A program made the position numbers and the translations under genes. Shown piece by piece: positions 24,685 through 33,594 of a DNA stretch of 64,000 nt; position 1 is the first letter of the stretch, and every line of letters begins with the position of its first letter. The notes beneath the pieces were generated by a model. It searched no databases. It worked only from the letters and a program-made list of their open reading frames with translations, and had not been told where the DNA came from. Source of the stretch: Aeromicrobium choanae. GTDB lineage: Bacteria > Actinomycetota > Actinomycetes > Propionibacteriales > Nocardioidaceae. The stretch covers positions 1,116,001 through 1,180,000 of the forward strand of contig NZ_LT796768.1 in NCBI RefSeq assembly GCF_900167475.1, read 5' to 3'.

Positions 24685-25710
24685 TCAGCTCGGCATGACC
24701 GAGTAGCCGGCGGGGGACGGGACGGGAGCGTCCTCGACCTTCGCGAGCGTGTTGATGCTGACGTGCGGCCACTTGATCCGGCCCGGGCCGCCGTCGAAGC
24801 GGTCGAAGAAGTCCAGCTGGACGACCTGCACGTACTGCAGGCGCAGGCCGGTGCTGCCGTCCTCGCGCCGGACCTCCTGGATCCAGAAGGTCGACTTCAT
24901 CTCCGAGGCGTTCGCCTGCCGCACGATGAAGGGGATGTTCGAGATGCCGCCGGTGGCGACGGTGCTGTCGAACTCCAGCTTCGTCGTGCGGACGATGTCC
25001 ACGCCCTCGTTCGCGGCCTTCAGCAGCGCCGTCGAGTCGAGCGGGTCGAACAGTCCACGGAAGAGGTTCTCGTGGAAGTGCTTGTACGGCGCCAGGTAGG
25101 GGTTCTGCTCGATGTCCTGGTTGACGCCGAGCGGTAGCGCGTTGATGGGCGGGATGGTCGGCGGCCCGTCGGAGATCGAGGCGGTGCCCAGCCCCAGCAC
25201 GGAGTCACCGTGCGGGACCGTCGCGAGTCGCGCGATGTCGACGACGTCCTCGTTCAACGGGTCGGACATGTTGAGGAACAGGCCCGGCTCGTGGTGGATC
25301 GCCCCACCGGGGTCGCCCTGCAGGCCCGAGGCGGGGAAGTCCTCGCCGACGAGCTGGTTGATGCCCTGCTCGTAGTCGAGTGCGACGAGCAGCTGGTCCG
25401 CGTGCGGGGTCACGCCTCCGGCGGCCGGCGCGATGCCCCGGTTGGGGACGGCCTTGTCGACGAGGCTGAAGGTGAGCTTCTCGTTGTACTGGTGGAGCAG
25501 CAGCCGGTACGCGGGCCGGAAGGTCGCGCCCTGGGGCGGGCCGAACGGCAGCGCGATCATGTTCCAACCGCGGCCGGCGAGGTCGGGCTCATTGGTCCAG
25601 ACGCCGGGCAGCAGCTTGAAGGGACCGAGGTCCTCGTCGCCGGTGACCGCCGGGGCGACCTCACGTACCTGGCCCCGGAGGGCGTCGAGCTGTTCGGAAG
25701 CGGTTCTCAT
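24685..25710 (-). CDS. Heme-binding/FABP-like beta-barrel protein
   Basis: A 341-residue protein, first of the four-gene cassette. The start of the fold, GPFKLLPGVWTNEPDLAGRG, resembles lipocalin- or nitrobindin-like barrels (which begin with L-x-G-x-W). HHEPGLFLNMSD and TVPHGDSVLGLG in the middle recall a family annotated in other bacteria as heme-binding or FABP-type proteins. That is a resemblance in motifs, not a proven assignment. An AGAGGT ribosome site precedes the ATG. No signal peptide is present. It lies 34 bases upstream of the duplicated-motif gene and presumably sets the promoter for the cassette in the 102-base gap to lysS. Confidence 0.65.
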   Translation of the reverse strand: MRTASEQLDALRGQVREVAPAVTGDEDLGPFKLLPGVWTNEPDLAGRGWNMIALPFGPPQGATFRPAYRLLLHQYNEKLTFSLVDKAVPNRGIAPAAGGVTPHADQLLVALDYEQGINQLVGEDFPASGLQGDPGGAIHHEPGLFLNMSDPLNEDVVDIARLATVPHGDSVLGLGTASISDGPPTIPPINALPLGVNQDIEQNPYLAPYKHFHENLFRGLFDPLDSTALLKAANEGVDIVRTTKLEFDSTVATGGISNIPFIVRQANASEMKSTFWIQEVRREDGSTGLRLQYVQVVQLDFFDRFDGGPGRIKWPHVSINTLAKVEDAPVPSPAGYSVMPS

Positions 25711-25812
25711 GGGGGGACACCTCTGAGGTATCGAAGGTTCCGCCTCCGACGCCCCGAGTGCGTCCCTGCGGACTGATGTCGATGACGAGATCAGTCGCGC
25801 AACGGGTGATAC

Positions 25813-27315
25813 CTACTCGCGGCGCTGCACCGGGAAGAGGATGGCCTCCCGGATGCCGATGCCCTGCAGCAGCATGACGAGCCGGTCGACGCCGAGACCG
25901 ATGCCGCCGGCGGGCGGCATGCCGAACTCGAGCGCCCGTAGGAAGTCCTCGTCGACGTCCATCGCCTCGGGGTCGCCGGCCGCGGCGAGGCGGGCCTGCT
26001 CCTCGAGCCGCTCGCGCTGGATGACCGGGTCGTTGAGCTCGGAGTACGCGGGCGCCAGCTCGACGCCGTTGATGATGAGGTCCCACGCCTCGACCAGGCC
26101 CGGGGTGGTGCGGTGCTTCTTCGCCAGCGGGCGCACGGCCTCGGGGTAGTCGCACACGAACGTGGGCTGGATGAGGGTGTGCTCGACGAGCTTCTCGAAG
26201 AGCTCGAGCACGACCTCGCCCGCGCCCCAGCCGTCCTGCAGCGAGACGCCGTGGTCGCGAGCGACCTCGCGCACCTGCTCCTCGGGGGTGTGCACGTCGA
26301 TCGCCGCGCCCGTGGCCTCCGCCACGAGCTCGTGGATGGTGGCGCGGCGCCACGGCGCCTCGAGGTCGATCGAGGTGCCGTCGCGACCCGTGACGACCGT
26401 CTTGCCGACGGCGCGCGCGGCATCGACGACGAGGGCCTGCACCAGCTCGGCCATCGTGTCGTAGGAGCCGTAGGCCTCGTACGCCTCGAGCATCATGAAC
26501 TCGGGGTTGTGGGTGTTGTCGACGCCCTCGTTGCGGAAGGTCTTGCCGATCTCGTAGACCTTGTCGATGCCGCCGACGAGCGAGCGCTTGAGGTGCAGCT
26601 CCAGCGCGATGCGGAGCAGCTGCGGCTCGTCGAAGGCGTTGAGGTGCGTGTGGAACGGGCGCGCGGCGGCGCCGCCGTTGGTGTGCTGCAGGACGGGCGT
26701 CTCGACCTCGATGTACCCGTGGCGGTCCAGGGTGGCGCGGAGCGACTTCAGCACGGCGGCCTTGACGCGCACGTTCTGGCGGGCCTCCTCGCGGACCACG
26801 AGGTCGAGGTAGCGCATCCGGGTGCGGGCCTCGTCGGAGAGCGGCTTGTGCTCCACCGGCATGGGACGCAGCGTCTTGGCCGCGATCCGCCACTGCGAGG
26901 CCATGACCGACAGCTCGCCGCGGCGGCTCGTGATGACCTCACCGGTGACGCCCAGGTGGTCGCCCAGGTCGACGAGCGCCTTGAAGTCGGCCAGCGACTC
27001 CTCCCCCACCTCGGCGAGGGAGAGCATCGCCTGGATCTCGCTGCCGTCGCCCTCGCGCAGGCGGACGAAGCAGAGCTTGCCGGTGTTGCGCAGGAAGATG
27101 ACGCGGCCCGTGATCGACACGGTCAGGCCGGTGTGCGCGTCGGGGCCGAGCTGCTCGGGATCGTGCGCCTCGACGATCTCGCGGATCGTGTGGGTGCGCT
27201 CGACGAGCAGGGGGTACGGATCGACGCCGGCGTCCAGCATCCGCTGGCGCTTCTCCCGGCGCACCCGCATCTGCTCGGGCAGGTCGTCCTCGGGAAGCTC
27301 AGGCGTCTCGGTCAC
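25813..27315 (-). CDS. lysS: Lysyl-tRNA synthetase, class II
   Basis: A 500-residue enzyme that charges tRNA-Lys. I start it at GTG 27315 (VTETPELPEDDLPEQM); the frame stays open 72 bases further up without a better start. The N-terminal OB-fold anticodon domain (GLTVSITGRVIFLRNTGKL) precedes the class II core: motif 1 near RHGYIEVETPVL, motif 2 FRNEG, motif 3 GIGLGVDRLVMLL. Length is typical. In actinobacteria it normally lies close to lsr2 and clpC and near coaX-panD-panC; here the latter genes are still close, but clpC is 14 kb away. A tRNA-Lys(UUU) gene lies 6.4 kb downstream in the window. Confidence 0.97.
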   Translation of the reverse strand: MTETPELPEDDLPEQMRVRREKRQRMLDAGVDPYPLLVERTHTIREIVEAHDPEQLGPDAHTGLTVSITGRVIFLRNTGKLCFVRLREGDGSEIQAMLSLAEVGEESLADFKALVDLGDHLGVTGEVITSRRGELSVMASQWRIAAKTLRPMPVEHKPLSDEARTRMRYLDLVVREEARQNVRVKAAVLKSLRATLDRHGYIEVETPVLQHTNGGAAARPFHTHLNAFDEPQLLRIALELHLKRSLVGGIDKVYEIGKTFRNEGVDNTHNPEFMMLEAYEAYGSYDTMAELVQALVVDAARAVGKTVVTGRDGTSIDLEAPWRRATIHELVAEATGAAIDVHTPEEQVREVARDHGVSLQDGWGAGEVVLELFEKLVEHTLIQPTFVCDYPEAVRPLAKKHRTTPGLVEAWDLIINGVELAPAYSELNDPVIQRERLEEQARLAAAGDPEAMDVDEDFLRALEFGMPPAGGIGLGVDRLVMLLQGIGIREAILFPVQRRE

Positions 27316-27369
27316 GAGGCACGAGTCTAGTCGGCCCCACCTGCACACCGACGCTCCCCGCCTCAGCCG

Positions 27370-27432
27370 CGACTTTTGTGACGACATTCGCCGGCCTGGT
27401 CCGATTTCGCCCGAACCGCGTCACAAAAGTCG
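27370..27432. repeat. ACTTTTGTGAC hairpin element, copy 1
   Basis: A perfect 14-base stem, CGACTTTTGTGACG (27370-27383) with its complement (27419-27432), encloses a 35-base loop. It sits between lysS and the acyltransferase gene. The loop read on the minus strand shares TTCGGGC at the same position with the loop of the second copy (33595-33661), so the two copies lie in opposite orientation. Possible role: terminator or a mobile intergenic repeat. Confidence 0.75.
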
Positions 27433-27461
27433 AGCGACGGAGGCCAAGGCGTGGCCCACGG

Positions 27462-28043
27462 TCACTCGGCCGGGCGGTCCTCCTCGGCCAGCCGCGGCTC
27501 GACGCGACGCTCGGGGCGGACGCCGGCCTTGTCGGCGAAGAACGCTCGGATGACGTCCATGTCGGCGCGGACGTCCCCGGTGAGGCGGATCGTCGGGCCG
27601 AGGCCGGCGGTCATCGTGGTGCGGTCGCAGTAGCCGAGGGTGACGGGCAGGTCGGCCTCTCGCGCCAGCCGGTAGAAGCCCGACTTCCAGCGCTTGACGT
27701 TGCCGCGGGTGCCCTCAGGCGTGATCACGAGCTGGAAGTTGTCGCCCGACCGCGCGTGCTCGATGAGCTCGTCGATGACGCCCGCCGGGTTCTGGCGGTC
27801 GACCTCGATGCCGCCGAGCGCCCGCATGAACGGACCCGCGGGGCCGCGGAACAGTTCCTTCTTGCCCAGGAAGTGGGGCCGGAAGCCGGACTTCCACGCG
27901 ATGGCCAGCATGAGGACGAAGTCCCAGTTCGACGTGTGGGGGCCCGCCAGCAGGATCGTGGGGCCCTTCGGTGCCGGCTCCGACCGGAAGCTCCACCGGC
28001 TGACGAACCAGAACACGTCGGCGACCAGGCGCAAGATCCTCAT
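27462..28043 (-). CDS. PlsC-like 1-acyl-glycerol-3-phosphate acyltransferase family protein
   Basis: A 193-residue acyltransferase of the PlsC/LPLAT superfamily. The catalytic H-x4-D is His36 to Asp41 (GPHTSNWDF), and the second motif ITPEGTR lies around 107-113, where the Glu-Gly binds phosphate. The protein is short but contains all core motifs. It probably works at the inner face of the membrane in phospholipid or glycolipid synthesis. The acyl acceptor is unknown. It is a single leftward gene; the glycerophosphodiesterase-like gene at 28172 diverges from it. Confidence 0.88.
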   Translation of the reverse strand: MRILRLVADVFWFVSRWSFRSEPAPKGPTILLAGPHTSNWDFVLMLAIAWKSGFRPHFLGKKELFRGPAGPFMRALGGIEVDRQNPAGVIDELIEHARSGDNFQLVITPEGTRGNVKRWKSGFYRLAREADLPVTLGYCDRTTMTAGLGPTIRLTGDVRADMDVIRAFFADKAGVRPERRVEPRLAEEDRPAE

Positions 28044-28171
28044 CCCCGGAGGCTAGCGCGCCCCGGCGCGGTCGGCCGGACAGGTCGCCGGCCTCCGGCG
28101 GGCGTCGCATGTTCGGCGGATCCACAGCCTGCGTTCATCTCACGGTCAGGTCGGCGGGGCACCGTGGAGGC

Positions 28172-28897
28172 ATGACGACAGCTCCGCGGATCACCGCACA
28201 CCGGGGCCAGAGCGCGACGCACCCCGAGAACACCATTCCCGCGCTCCGCGAAGCGGTGCGCCTGGGGGCCGACGCCCTCGAGTTCGACGTCCAGCCCACC
28301 GCGGACGGCTCGATCGTGCTGATGCACGACCGCTCGCCGCTTCGCACGACGAACATCCGCCACGTCCAGACCTCGAAGGTCGGCCTGTCGGTGCAGCGGT
28401 TCACGCTGGCCGAGCTGGCGCAGCTGGACGCCGGCAGCTGGAAGTCGCCGGCGTTCGCCGGCACTCCGGTGCCCACCCTGCGCGACGTCGTGCACGCGCT
28501 GCGCGGCACCGAGGTGCGGCTCGTGGTCGAGATGAAGTCGGCGCCCGCGGACCCGCGCTCCTACGTCCGTGCCGTATTGGAGGAGCTCGGCGGGCACAGC
28601 CGCGTCACGCTGATGAGCTTCGACCGCGCCCTCGCCGAGGCCGCCCTGCCGGTGCACCACGCCGTGGGCCTGGTGACCCGCGGCCGGCCGAACGCCACCG
28701 ACATCGACCGCTTCGACGAGTTCCACGTGAGCGCCCGCCGGGTCGACCGCGCCCTGGTCGACCGCGTGCACGCCGGCGGCGGCACCCTCACCGCCTGGAC
28801 CGTGGACGACCCGCGCCAGATCGAGCGGCTCGCGGCCCTCGGAGTGGACGGCATCACCACGAACGACGTCTCGGCGGCCCGGCCGGCCCTGGTCTGA
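28172..28897 (+). CDS. Glycerophosphodiester phosphodiesterase family protein
   Basis: A 241-residue enzyme with the GDPD signature. ITAHRGQSATHPENTIPALR carries the catalytic His-Arg and the metal-binding Glu (PENT), and LEFDVQPTADGSIVLMHD the second Glu-Asp and catalytic His. It would cleave glycerophosphodiesters to glycerol-3-phosphate and an alcohol. I chose ATG 28172 because family members begin shortly before the AHRG motif; GGAGG lies very close upstream, and an in-frame ATG at 28109 gives an atypical N-terminus. No signal peptide, so probably cytoplasmic. It converges on coaX across a 24-base hairpin. Confidence 0.9.
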   Translation: MTTAPRITAHRGQSATHPENTIPALREAVRLGADALEFDVQPTADGSIVLMHDRSPLRTTNIRHVQTSKVGLSVQRFTLAELAQLDAGSWKSPAFAGTPVPTLRDVVHALRGTEVRLVVEMKSAPADPRSYVRAVLEELGGHSRVTLMSFDRALAEAALPVHHAVGLVTRGRPNATDIDRFDEFHVSARRVDRALVDRVHAGGGTLTAWTVDDPRQIERLAALGVDGITTNDVSAARPALV

Positions 28898-28941
28898 CCT
28901 CAGCCCTGCTGCCGCGGCCGCGTGTCCGACGTCTCCAGTCG

Positions 28942-29004
28942 CCACTTTTGGAACAGGATCCACGTGCCGACCGCGTCAGAACGTGGATCCTGTTCCAAAA
29001 GTGG
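28942..29004. terminator. Bidirectional hairpin between GDPD and coaX, ACTTTTG-type element
   Basis: A perfect 24-base stem (28942-28965 with 28981-29004) encloses a 15-base loop in the gap of two converging genes. The outer part reads CCACTTTTGGAACAGG, which shares ACTTTTG and overall layout with the elements at 27370 and 33595, but has a different inner stem. It is well placed as a two-way terminator. Confidence 0.75.
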
Positions 29005-29018
29005 GCAGGGGGACGCGG

Positions 29019-29795
29019 TCAGCGGTTCTTCGCGGCGACGAGGCGCAGGCCCTGGAGGGTCAGCTTCGGGTCGCGGGCGGTGATCGTCTCGCACTCGGTC
29101 AGCACGACGGCGGCGTGGCTGCCGGTGGCGATGACCGAGACGTCGTCGGGGTCCTCGCCGAGGGACTCGATCATCCGCTCGACGATCGCGTCGATGAGGC
29201 CGGCGAAGCCGAAGACGATCCCGGACTGCAGCGCCTCCACGGTGTTCTTGCCGATGACGTCGCGAGGCGTGGTGATCTCGACGCTGCGAAGCTGGGCGCT
29301 GCGGCGGACGATCGCGTCGAGCGAGACCTCGACGCCGGGCGCGATCGCGCCGCCGAGGTAGCGACCTTTGGCGTCGATCGCATCGACCACGGTGGCCGTG
29401 CCGGTGAGGTCGACGACGATCGCGGGGCCGCCGTAGAGCTCCTTCGCCGCCAGCGCGTTGACGATGCGGTCGGTGCCGACCTCACGCGGGTTGTCGGTGT
29501 GGATCGGCACGCCGGTCTTCACGCCGGGCCCGACGACCCACGCGGGAATGTTCTCGTAGTACCGCAGGTAGGTGCGCCGCAGCGCCACCAGCAGGGCGGG
29601 CACGGTGCAGCACATGGCGATCTCGTCGACCTCGGGCAGCCCCGAGCGGCGCAGGAAGCCCTCCACCACGAGGAACCACTCATCGGAGGTCCGGCGCTCG
29701 TCGGAGGCGACGACGAAGTCGGCGACGAGCTCGTCGCCGTCGAACAGCCCGATGCTGGTCTCGGCGTTGCCCGCGTCGATCGCCAGCAGGGTCAT
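29019..29795 (-). CDS. coaX: Type III pantothenate kinase
   Basis: A 258-residue ASKHA-fold kinase for the first step of coenzyme A synthesis, in line with panD and panC next to it. The N-terminal phosphate loop reads DAGNAETSIGLF, whereas the usual form is D-x-GNT. The adenosine-side motif reads DLTGTATVVD, with one residue more than the common DFGTAT. The catalytic Asp (VGTDRIVNAL) and GGAIAPG are normal. Mycobacterial CoaX is reported inactive beside an active CoaA, so activity here should not be taken for granted. It lies 31 bases after panD on the same strand. Confidence 0.92.
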   Translation of the reverse strand: MTLLAIDAGNAETSIGLFDGDELVADFVVASDERRTSDEWFLVVEGFLRRSGLPEVDEIAMCCTVPALLVALRRTYLRYYENIPAWVVGPGVKTGVPIHTDNPREVGTDRIVNALAAKELYGGPAIVVDLTGTATVVDAIDAKGRYLGGAIAPGVEVSLDAIVRRSAQLRSVEITTPRDVIGKNTVEALQSGIVFGFAGLIDAIVERMIESLGEDPDDVSVIATGSHAAVVLTECETITARDPKLTLQGLRLVAAKNR

Positions 29796-29826
29796 TCCGA
29801 CCCCACGGTCACGCGCCCGCGCTCGC

Positions 29827-30243
29827 TCATACGGTCACCAGGTCGCCTCGCTTGAGGCCGGAGTCGGCCGGGACCTCGGCGGCGTCGTGGCCGAGCGTGA
29901 CGATCGAGTTGTCGGCATCGACGAACACGACGCTGGGCTCGAGCCGGCGCGCCTCGGCGTCGTCGACCTGCGCGTAGGCGATGAGGATGACGATGTCGCC
30001 GGGGTGCACGAGGTGGGCCGCGGCGCCGTTGATCCCGATGACGCCCGAGCCGCGGGGGCCGGCGATCGTGTAGGTCTCGAGGCGGGCGCCGTTGGTGACG
30101 TCGACGATGTGCACGAGCTCGCCGGGCAGGATGTCTGACGCGTCGAGCAGGTCCTCGTCGACGGTGACCGAGCCGACGTAGTGCAGGTCGGCCTGGGTCA
30201 CGGTGGCGCGGTGGATCTTGGACTTCATCATGGTGCGCAGCAT
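29827..30243 (-). CDS. panD: Aspartate 1-decarboxylase
   Basis: A 138-residue proenzyme that makes beta-alanine from aspartate. Self-cleavage between Gly24 and Ser25 ([10 protein letters not shown]) yields the pyruvoyl cofactor at the new N-terminus. The family start [16 protein letters not shown] fixes the ATG at 30243, although the frame is open much further upstream. [20 protein letters not shown] and [10 protein letters not shown] are the remaining conserved parts. It lies four bases after the panC stop and acts with PanC: beta-alanine plus pantoate gives pantothenate. Confidence 0.97.
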   Translation of the reverse strand: MLRTMMKSKIHRATVTQADLHYVGSVTVDEDLLDASDILPGELVHIVDVTNGARLETYTIAGPRGSGVIGINGAAAHLVHPGDIVILIAYAQVDDAEARRLEPSVVFVDADNSIVTLGHDAAEVPADSGLKRGDLVTV

Positions 30244-30247
30244 CGGG

Positions 30248-31093
30248 TCACTTCCCTCGGTTCTTCGCGTCGGCCCCGAGAGGGACCGCGCAGTTGTCGA
30301 GCAGGCGCGGTCGGCCCACCCGGGCGGCCACCAGCAGGCGAGACTCCCGGCCGGCCTCCGCCGGTCCGAGGTCAGGGCTGGTGAGCACGAGATAGTCCGG
30401 GTCGATGCCGGCGTCGGCCAGCACCTTCCCGGCAGCATGGAGGACGGCCTCGGGGCCGTCGGGACCGGCGTCGACGCCGGCACGGAGCGCGGCCGAGATC
30501 GCGGCGGCACGCTCGCGCTCGGACGCGGTCAGGTAGCGGTTGCGCGAGCTCATCGCCAGGCCGTCGGCCTCGCGCACGGTGGGGCACCCGACGACGTCGA
30601 CGCCCAGGCACAGCTCCTGTGCCATCAGCCGGATGAGCGTGAGCTGCTGGTAGTCCTTCTCGCCGAACACGGCGACGTCGGGACGCACGAGGCCGAACAG
30701 CTTCGCGACGACGGTGAGCACCCCGCGGAAGTGGGTGGGCCGCGCGGCGCCCTCGAGAATCGACCCGAGCGGGCCGGGGTCGACCATGATCGCGCCGTCG
30801 AGCCCGTGCGGGTACATCTCCTCGACCGTGGGCGCGAAGACCACGTCCACGCCGGCGGCGTCGCATCGCTCGAGGTCGGCCTCGAAGGTGCGCGGGTAGG
30901 CGTCGAGGTCCTCCTCCGGCGCGAACTGCGTGGGGTTGACGAAGATCGAGACGACGAGGGTCTCGGCGAGCGGCCGCGCGTGCTCCATGAGGCTCCCGTG
31001 GCCGTCGTGGAGCGCGCCCATCGTGGGCACGAGGGCGACGGTGCCGGACGTGGCGGCGCGCAGCTCGGCCGCGGTGCGGACGACGGTGGGCAT
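30248..31093 (-). CDS. panC: Pantothenate synthetase
   Basis: A 281-residue enzyme that joins pantoate and beta-alanine with ATP. The HIGH-type motif is in [14 protein letters not shown], the KMSKS-like loop in [14 protein letters not shown], and [20 protein letters not shown] and [13 protein letters not shown] are conserved substrate loops. The ATG at 31093 shares one base with the stop of the DUF2520 gene upstream (TGATG), so the two are coupled. This is the usual actinobacterial order. Confidence 0.97.
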   Translation of the reverse strand: MPTVVRTAAELRAATSGTVALVPTMGALHDGHGSLMEHARPLAETLVVSIFVNPTQFAPEEDLDAYPRTFEADLERCDAAGVDVVFAPTVEEMYPHGLDGAIMVDPGPLGSILEGAARPTHFRGVLTVVAKLFGLVRPDVAVFGEKDYQQLTLIRLMAQELCLGVDVVGCPTVREADGLAMSSRNRYLTASERERAAAISAALRAGVDAGPDGPEAVLHAAGKVLADAGIDPDYLVLTSPDLGPAEAGRESRLLVAARVGRPRLLDNCAVPLGADAKNRGK

Positions 31094-31950
31094 CAGCGGA
31101 CCTTCTCGCGGATCACGGCGGTGCGCACGGCGTCGGCCGTGTCGGTGTCGATCCGGCCGGTGGACTCGGCGCGGTCGGCGGTGGCGGTGGCCAGCGCGGC
31201 GTAGGTGCGTCGCACGGACGGGTCGTGCAGGTGCGCGACGTGGGCGCGGACCGTGTCGACGTCCCCACGGGCGACGGGGCCGGTGAGGGCGGCGTCGCCG
31301 TAGTCCAGCGTGTTGTCGAGCGCGGCGGCCAGCAGGGGGCGCAGCACGGCGGCCGGGTCGTCGGCGCCGATCTCGCGCAGGAGGTCCATCGCCTGGGTGA
31401 CGATCGTGGTCAGGTGGTTGGCGCCGTGGGCGAGCGACGCGTGATACGTGGCGCGGTCGGCCTCCTCGACCCACATGACCGAGCCGCCCAGGTCGGCGAC
31501 GAGGGTCTCGGCGACGTCGCGGTCGGCGGGCTCGGCGGTGACGCCGAAGACGCAGCCGCGGTCGATGTCGACCTCGGTGCCGGTGAAGGTCATCGCCGGG
31601 TGCATCGCGATGGCGCGGGCGCCGGCGTGGACGAACGGCGCGAGGACGGCCAGCCCGTGGCGGCCGCTGGTGTGCGCGAAGAGCCGGCCGGGACCGGCGA
31701 GGGGCGCGAGCTCGGCGACGACGTCGGCCAGTGCGTCGTCAGGCACCGCCAGGATGACGATCTCGGCCCGGCGGACGACCTCGGCACGGTCGAGCACGGG
31801 GATGTCGGTGAGCAGGGTCTGGACGCGCAGGTGCGACGCGTCCGAGCGTCCGCTGACGCCGACGAGATGGTGGCCGGCTCGCTGGAGCCGGGCGGCGAGG
31901 ACAGCACCGACACGGCCGGCGCCGACCACACCCACGCGGGGGTGCGACAT
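31093..31950 (-). CDS. Rossmann-fold and DUF2520 domain protein
   Basis: A 285-residue protein. The N-terminus is a dinucleotide-binding fold (RVGVVGAGRVGAVLAARLQR), and the C-terminal part is the helical DUF2520 domain (ALAHGANHLTTIVTQAMDLL). The fold resembles F420-dependent and pyrroline-5-carboxylate reductases, but the reaction is unknown. In actinobacteria it almost always stands before panC, so a link to pantoate formation (for example a ketopantoate reductase role) is plausible but unproven. The start at 31950 has AAAGG eight bases upstream. It heads the panC-panD-coaX operon. Confidence 0.88.
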   Translation of the reverse strand: MSHPRVGVVGAGRVGAVLAARLQRAGHHLVGVSGRSDASHLRVQTLLTDIPVLDRAEVVRRAEIVILAVPDDALADVVAELAPLAGPGRLFAHTSGRHGLAVLAPFVHAGARAIAMHPAMTFTGTEVDIDRGCVFGVTAEPADRDVAETLVADLGGSVMWVEEADRATYHASLAHGANHLTTIVTQAMDLLREIGADDPAAVLRPLLAAALDNTLDYGDAALTGPVARGDVDTVRAHVAHLHDPSVRRTYAALATATADRAESTGRIDTDTADAVRTAVIREKVR

Positions 31951-32092
31951 GTGTGTTGCCTTTCGTTCCAGTCCCGGAGCGGGTACCAGACAAAGTGACG
32001 CCGTCAGTCTACGTCGCCATCCCGGCGGACGGGAGACGAGGTGACGAGGGTCACACACACGCGGGCGCGGGTTGCTCTGCCACACTGACGCC

Positions 32093-33565
32093 ATGGCTCG
32101 GATCCTGATCCGCGCGGGCAAGGACCCGTTCACGGCAGTCGTACCCGAGACGACGCTGACGCAGGACGTCTTCAACTCCAACAGCGGGAACTTCCTGTTC
32201 CAACACTCGGTGTGGAAGGCCCTCGACGTGGCGCCGCACGAGCTGGTCGCGAACTCCACCCTGAGCGAGCGCCGCACCGCCACCGCCGAGGACGCCGCCC
32301 GCATCAACGAGGAGTTCGACCACTTCGTCGTGCCGATGGCGAACTCGTTCCGCGCCGACTTCGCGGACAAGCTCGACCACCTCGCCGCTCTCATCGAGCA
32401 GCTGACGATCCCCACCACCGTGATCGGCATCGGCGCGCAGGCCCCGGCCGACCGATCGTTCGACGCGCTCGCGAGCGTCCGCGACGTGAGCCGTCGCTTC
32501 GTGGCGGCCGTGCTGGAGCGCTCCCCCTCGATCGGCGTGCGCGGCGAGTTCACCCGCGACTTCCTCGTGGACCTCGGGTTCCCCGGCGCCGCGATCGACG
32601 TCATCGGCTGCCCGTCGCTGTTCCTGCAGGGCCCCGACCTGAAGGTGCGGGAGCCGGCAGAGCTGGGCGTCGACGCGGCTCTCGGGCTGAACCTGACCCC
32701 CGAGGTGCCGGGAATCGGCGCGTTCGCCACCGAGCAGGCCGCGCGGCACCAGAACCTCACCTACGTCGGCCAGGACCAGCACGACCTGCGGCTGCTGCTG
32801 TGGGGCGTCCCCCACCCCCACGTCACGGATCCCCTGGTGCCCACGCACCTGCGGCACCCGCTGTACCAGCAGGACCGCATGCGGCTCTTCGTCGACACCT
32901 GGACCTGGTACGACTTCCTGGCCCAGCAGGACTTCGTCTACGGCACGCGCTTCCACGGGAACGTCGCGGCGCTGCTGGCCGGCACGCCCGCGCTCATGCT
33001 GGCGCACGACTCGCGCACGCTCGAGCTGGCCGAGTACCACCGGATGCCGCACCGGCTGCAGCCGCACTTCGACGAGCCCATCCGCGCGGAGGACCTCGCC
33101 GAGGCCACCGACCTCGCGCCGTTCCACGATGCCATGCCCGAGCGCTTCGGCCGCTACACCGCGTTCCTCGAGCGCAACGGCCTGGAGCACCGCTGGCAGG
33201 ACGGCCGCGACGGCTCGCAGTTCGACGAGCGGCTGGCGCAGGCCTCGCTCCCGCCCGCCGTGCACACCCTGGCGGCACCCGACCTGTCCGAGGTGGCCTC
33301 CCGGCTCGAGTGGCTGCGGCACGCGATGGTCATCGACCTCACGCGACACCCGAAGCGCTACGAGTACCCGTTCAACACGCCCACCTACCAGGGCGCCGGC
33401 TCGCGGCACGCCCGCCTGGCCGAGCAGCGCGACGCGAAGCTCAAGAGCCAGCAGCAGCGCATCGACGAGCTGACGACGCGGATCGACCGCCTCGAGCGCG
33501 TCACGCCCGGCGGACTCGTCGTCCGACTCGTGCGCAAGCTGCGCGCCATGCTCCGCCGTGGCTGA
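32093..33565 (+). CDS. Polysaccharide pyruvyl transferase family protein
   Basis: A 490-residue protein with the core of the family (PF04230-like): VIGIGAQAPADRSFD, SPSIGVRGEFTRDFLVDLG, DVIGCPSLFL, and the hallmark YGTRFHGNVAALLAGTPALM, which in relatives binds the donor. Members add pyruvate ketals to cell-wall and capsular sugars. The C-terminus has a short coiled coil (RDAKLKSQQQRIDELTTRID) and an Arg-rich end (RLVRKLRAMLRR) that may bind membranes. No sugar-synthesis genes are near. There is no ribosome site before the ATG; CACACT six bases upstream could be a -10, which would make the message leaderless. Confidence 0.82.
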   Translation: MARILIRAGKDPFTAVVPETTLTQDVFNSNSGNFLFQHSVWKALDVAPHELVANSTLSERRTATAEDAARINEEFDHFVVPMANSFRADFADKLDHLAALIEQLTIPTTVIGIGAQAPADRSFDALASVRDVSRRFVAAVLERSPSIGVRGEFTRDFLVDLGFPGAAIDVIGCPSLFLQGPDLKVREPAELGVDAALGLNLTPEVPGIGAFATEQAARHQNLTYVGQDQHDLRLLLWGVPHPHVTDPLVPTHLRHPLYQQDRMRLFVDTWTWYDFLAQQDFVYGTRFHGNVAALLAGTPALMLAHDSRTLELAEYHRMPHRLQPHFDEPIRAEDLAEATDLAPFHDAMPERFGRYTAFLERNGLEHRWQDGRDGSQFDERLAQASLPPAVHTLAAPDLSEVASRLEWLRHAMVIDLTRHPKRYEYPFNTPTYQGAGSRHARLAEQRDAKLKSQQQRIDELTTRIDRLERVTPGGLVVRLVRKLRAMLRRG

Positions 33566-33594
33566 CGGTGCCCGAAGCACCGCGCCACCCCTCG

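Noticed and set aside
31951..32760. Upstream extension of the DUF2520 gene
   Set aside because: The frame stays open but is antisense to the pyruvyl-transferase gene; the Rossmann start at 31950 has its own ribosome site.
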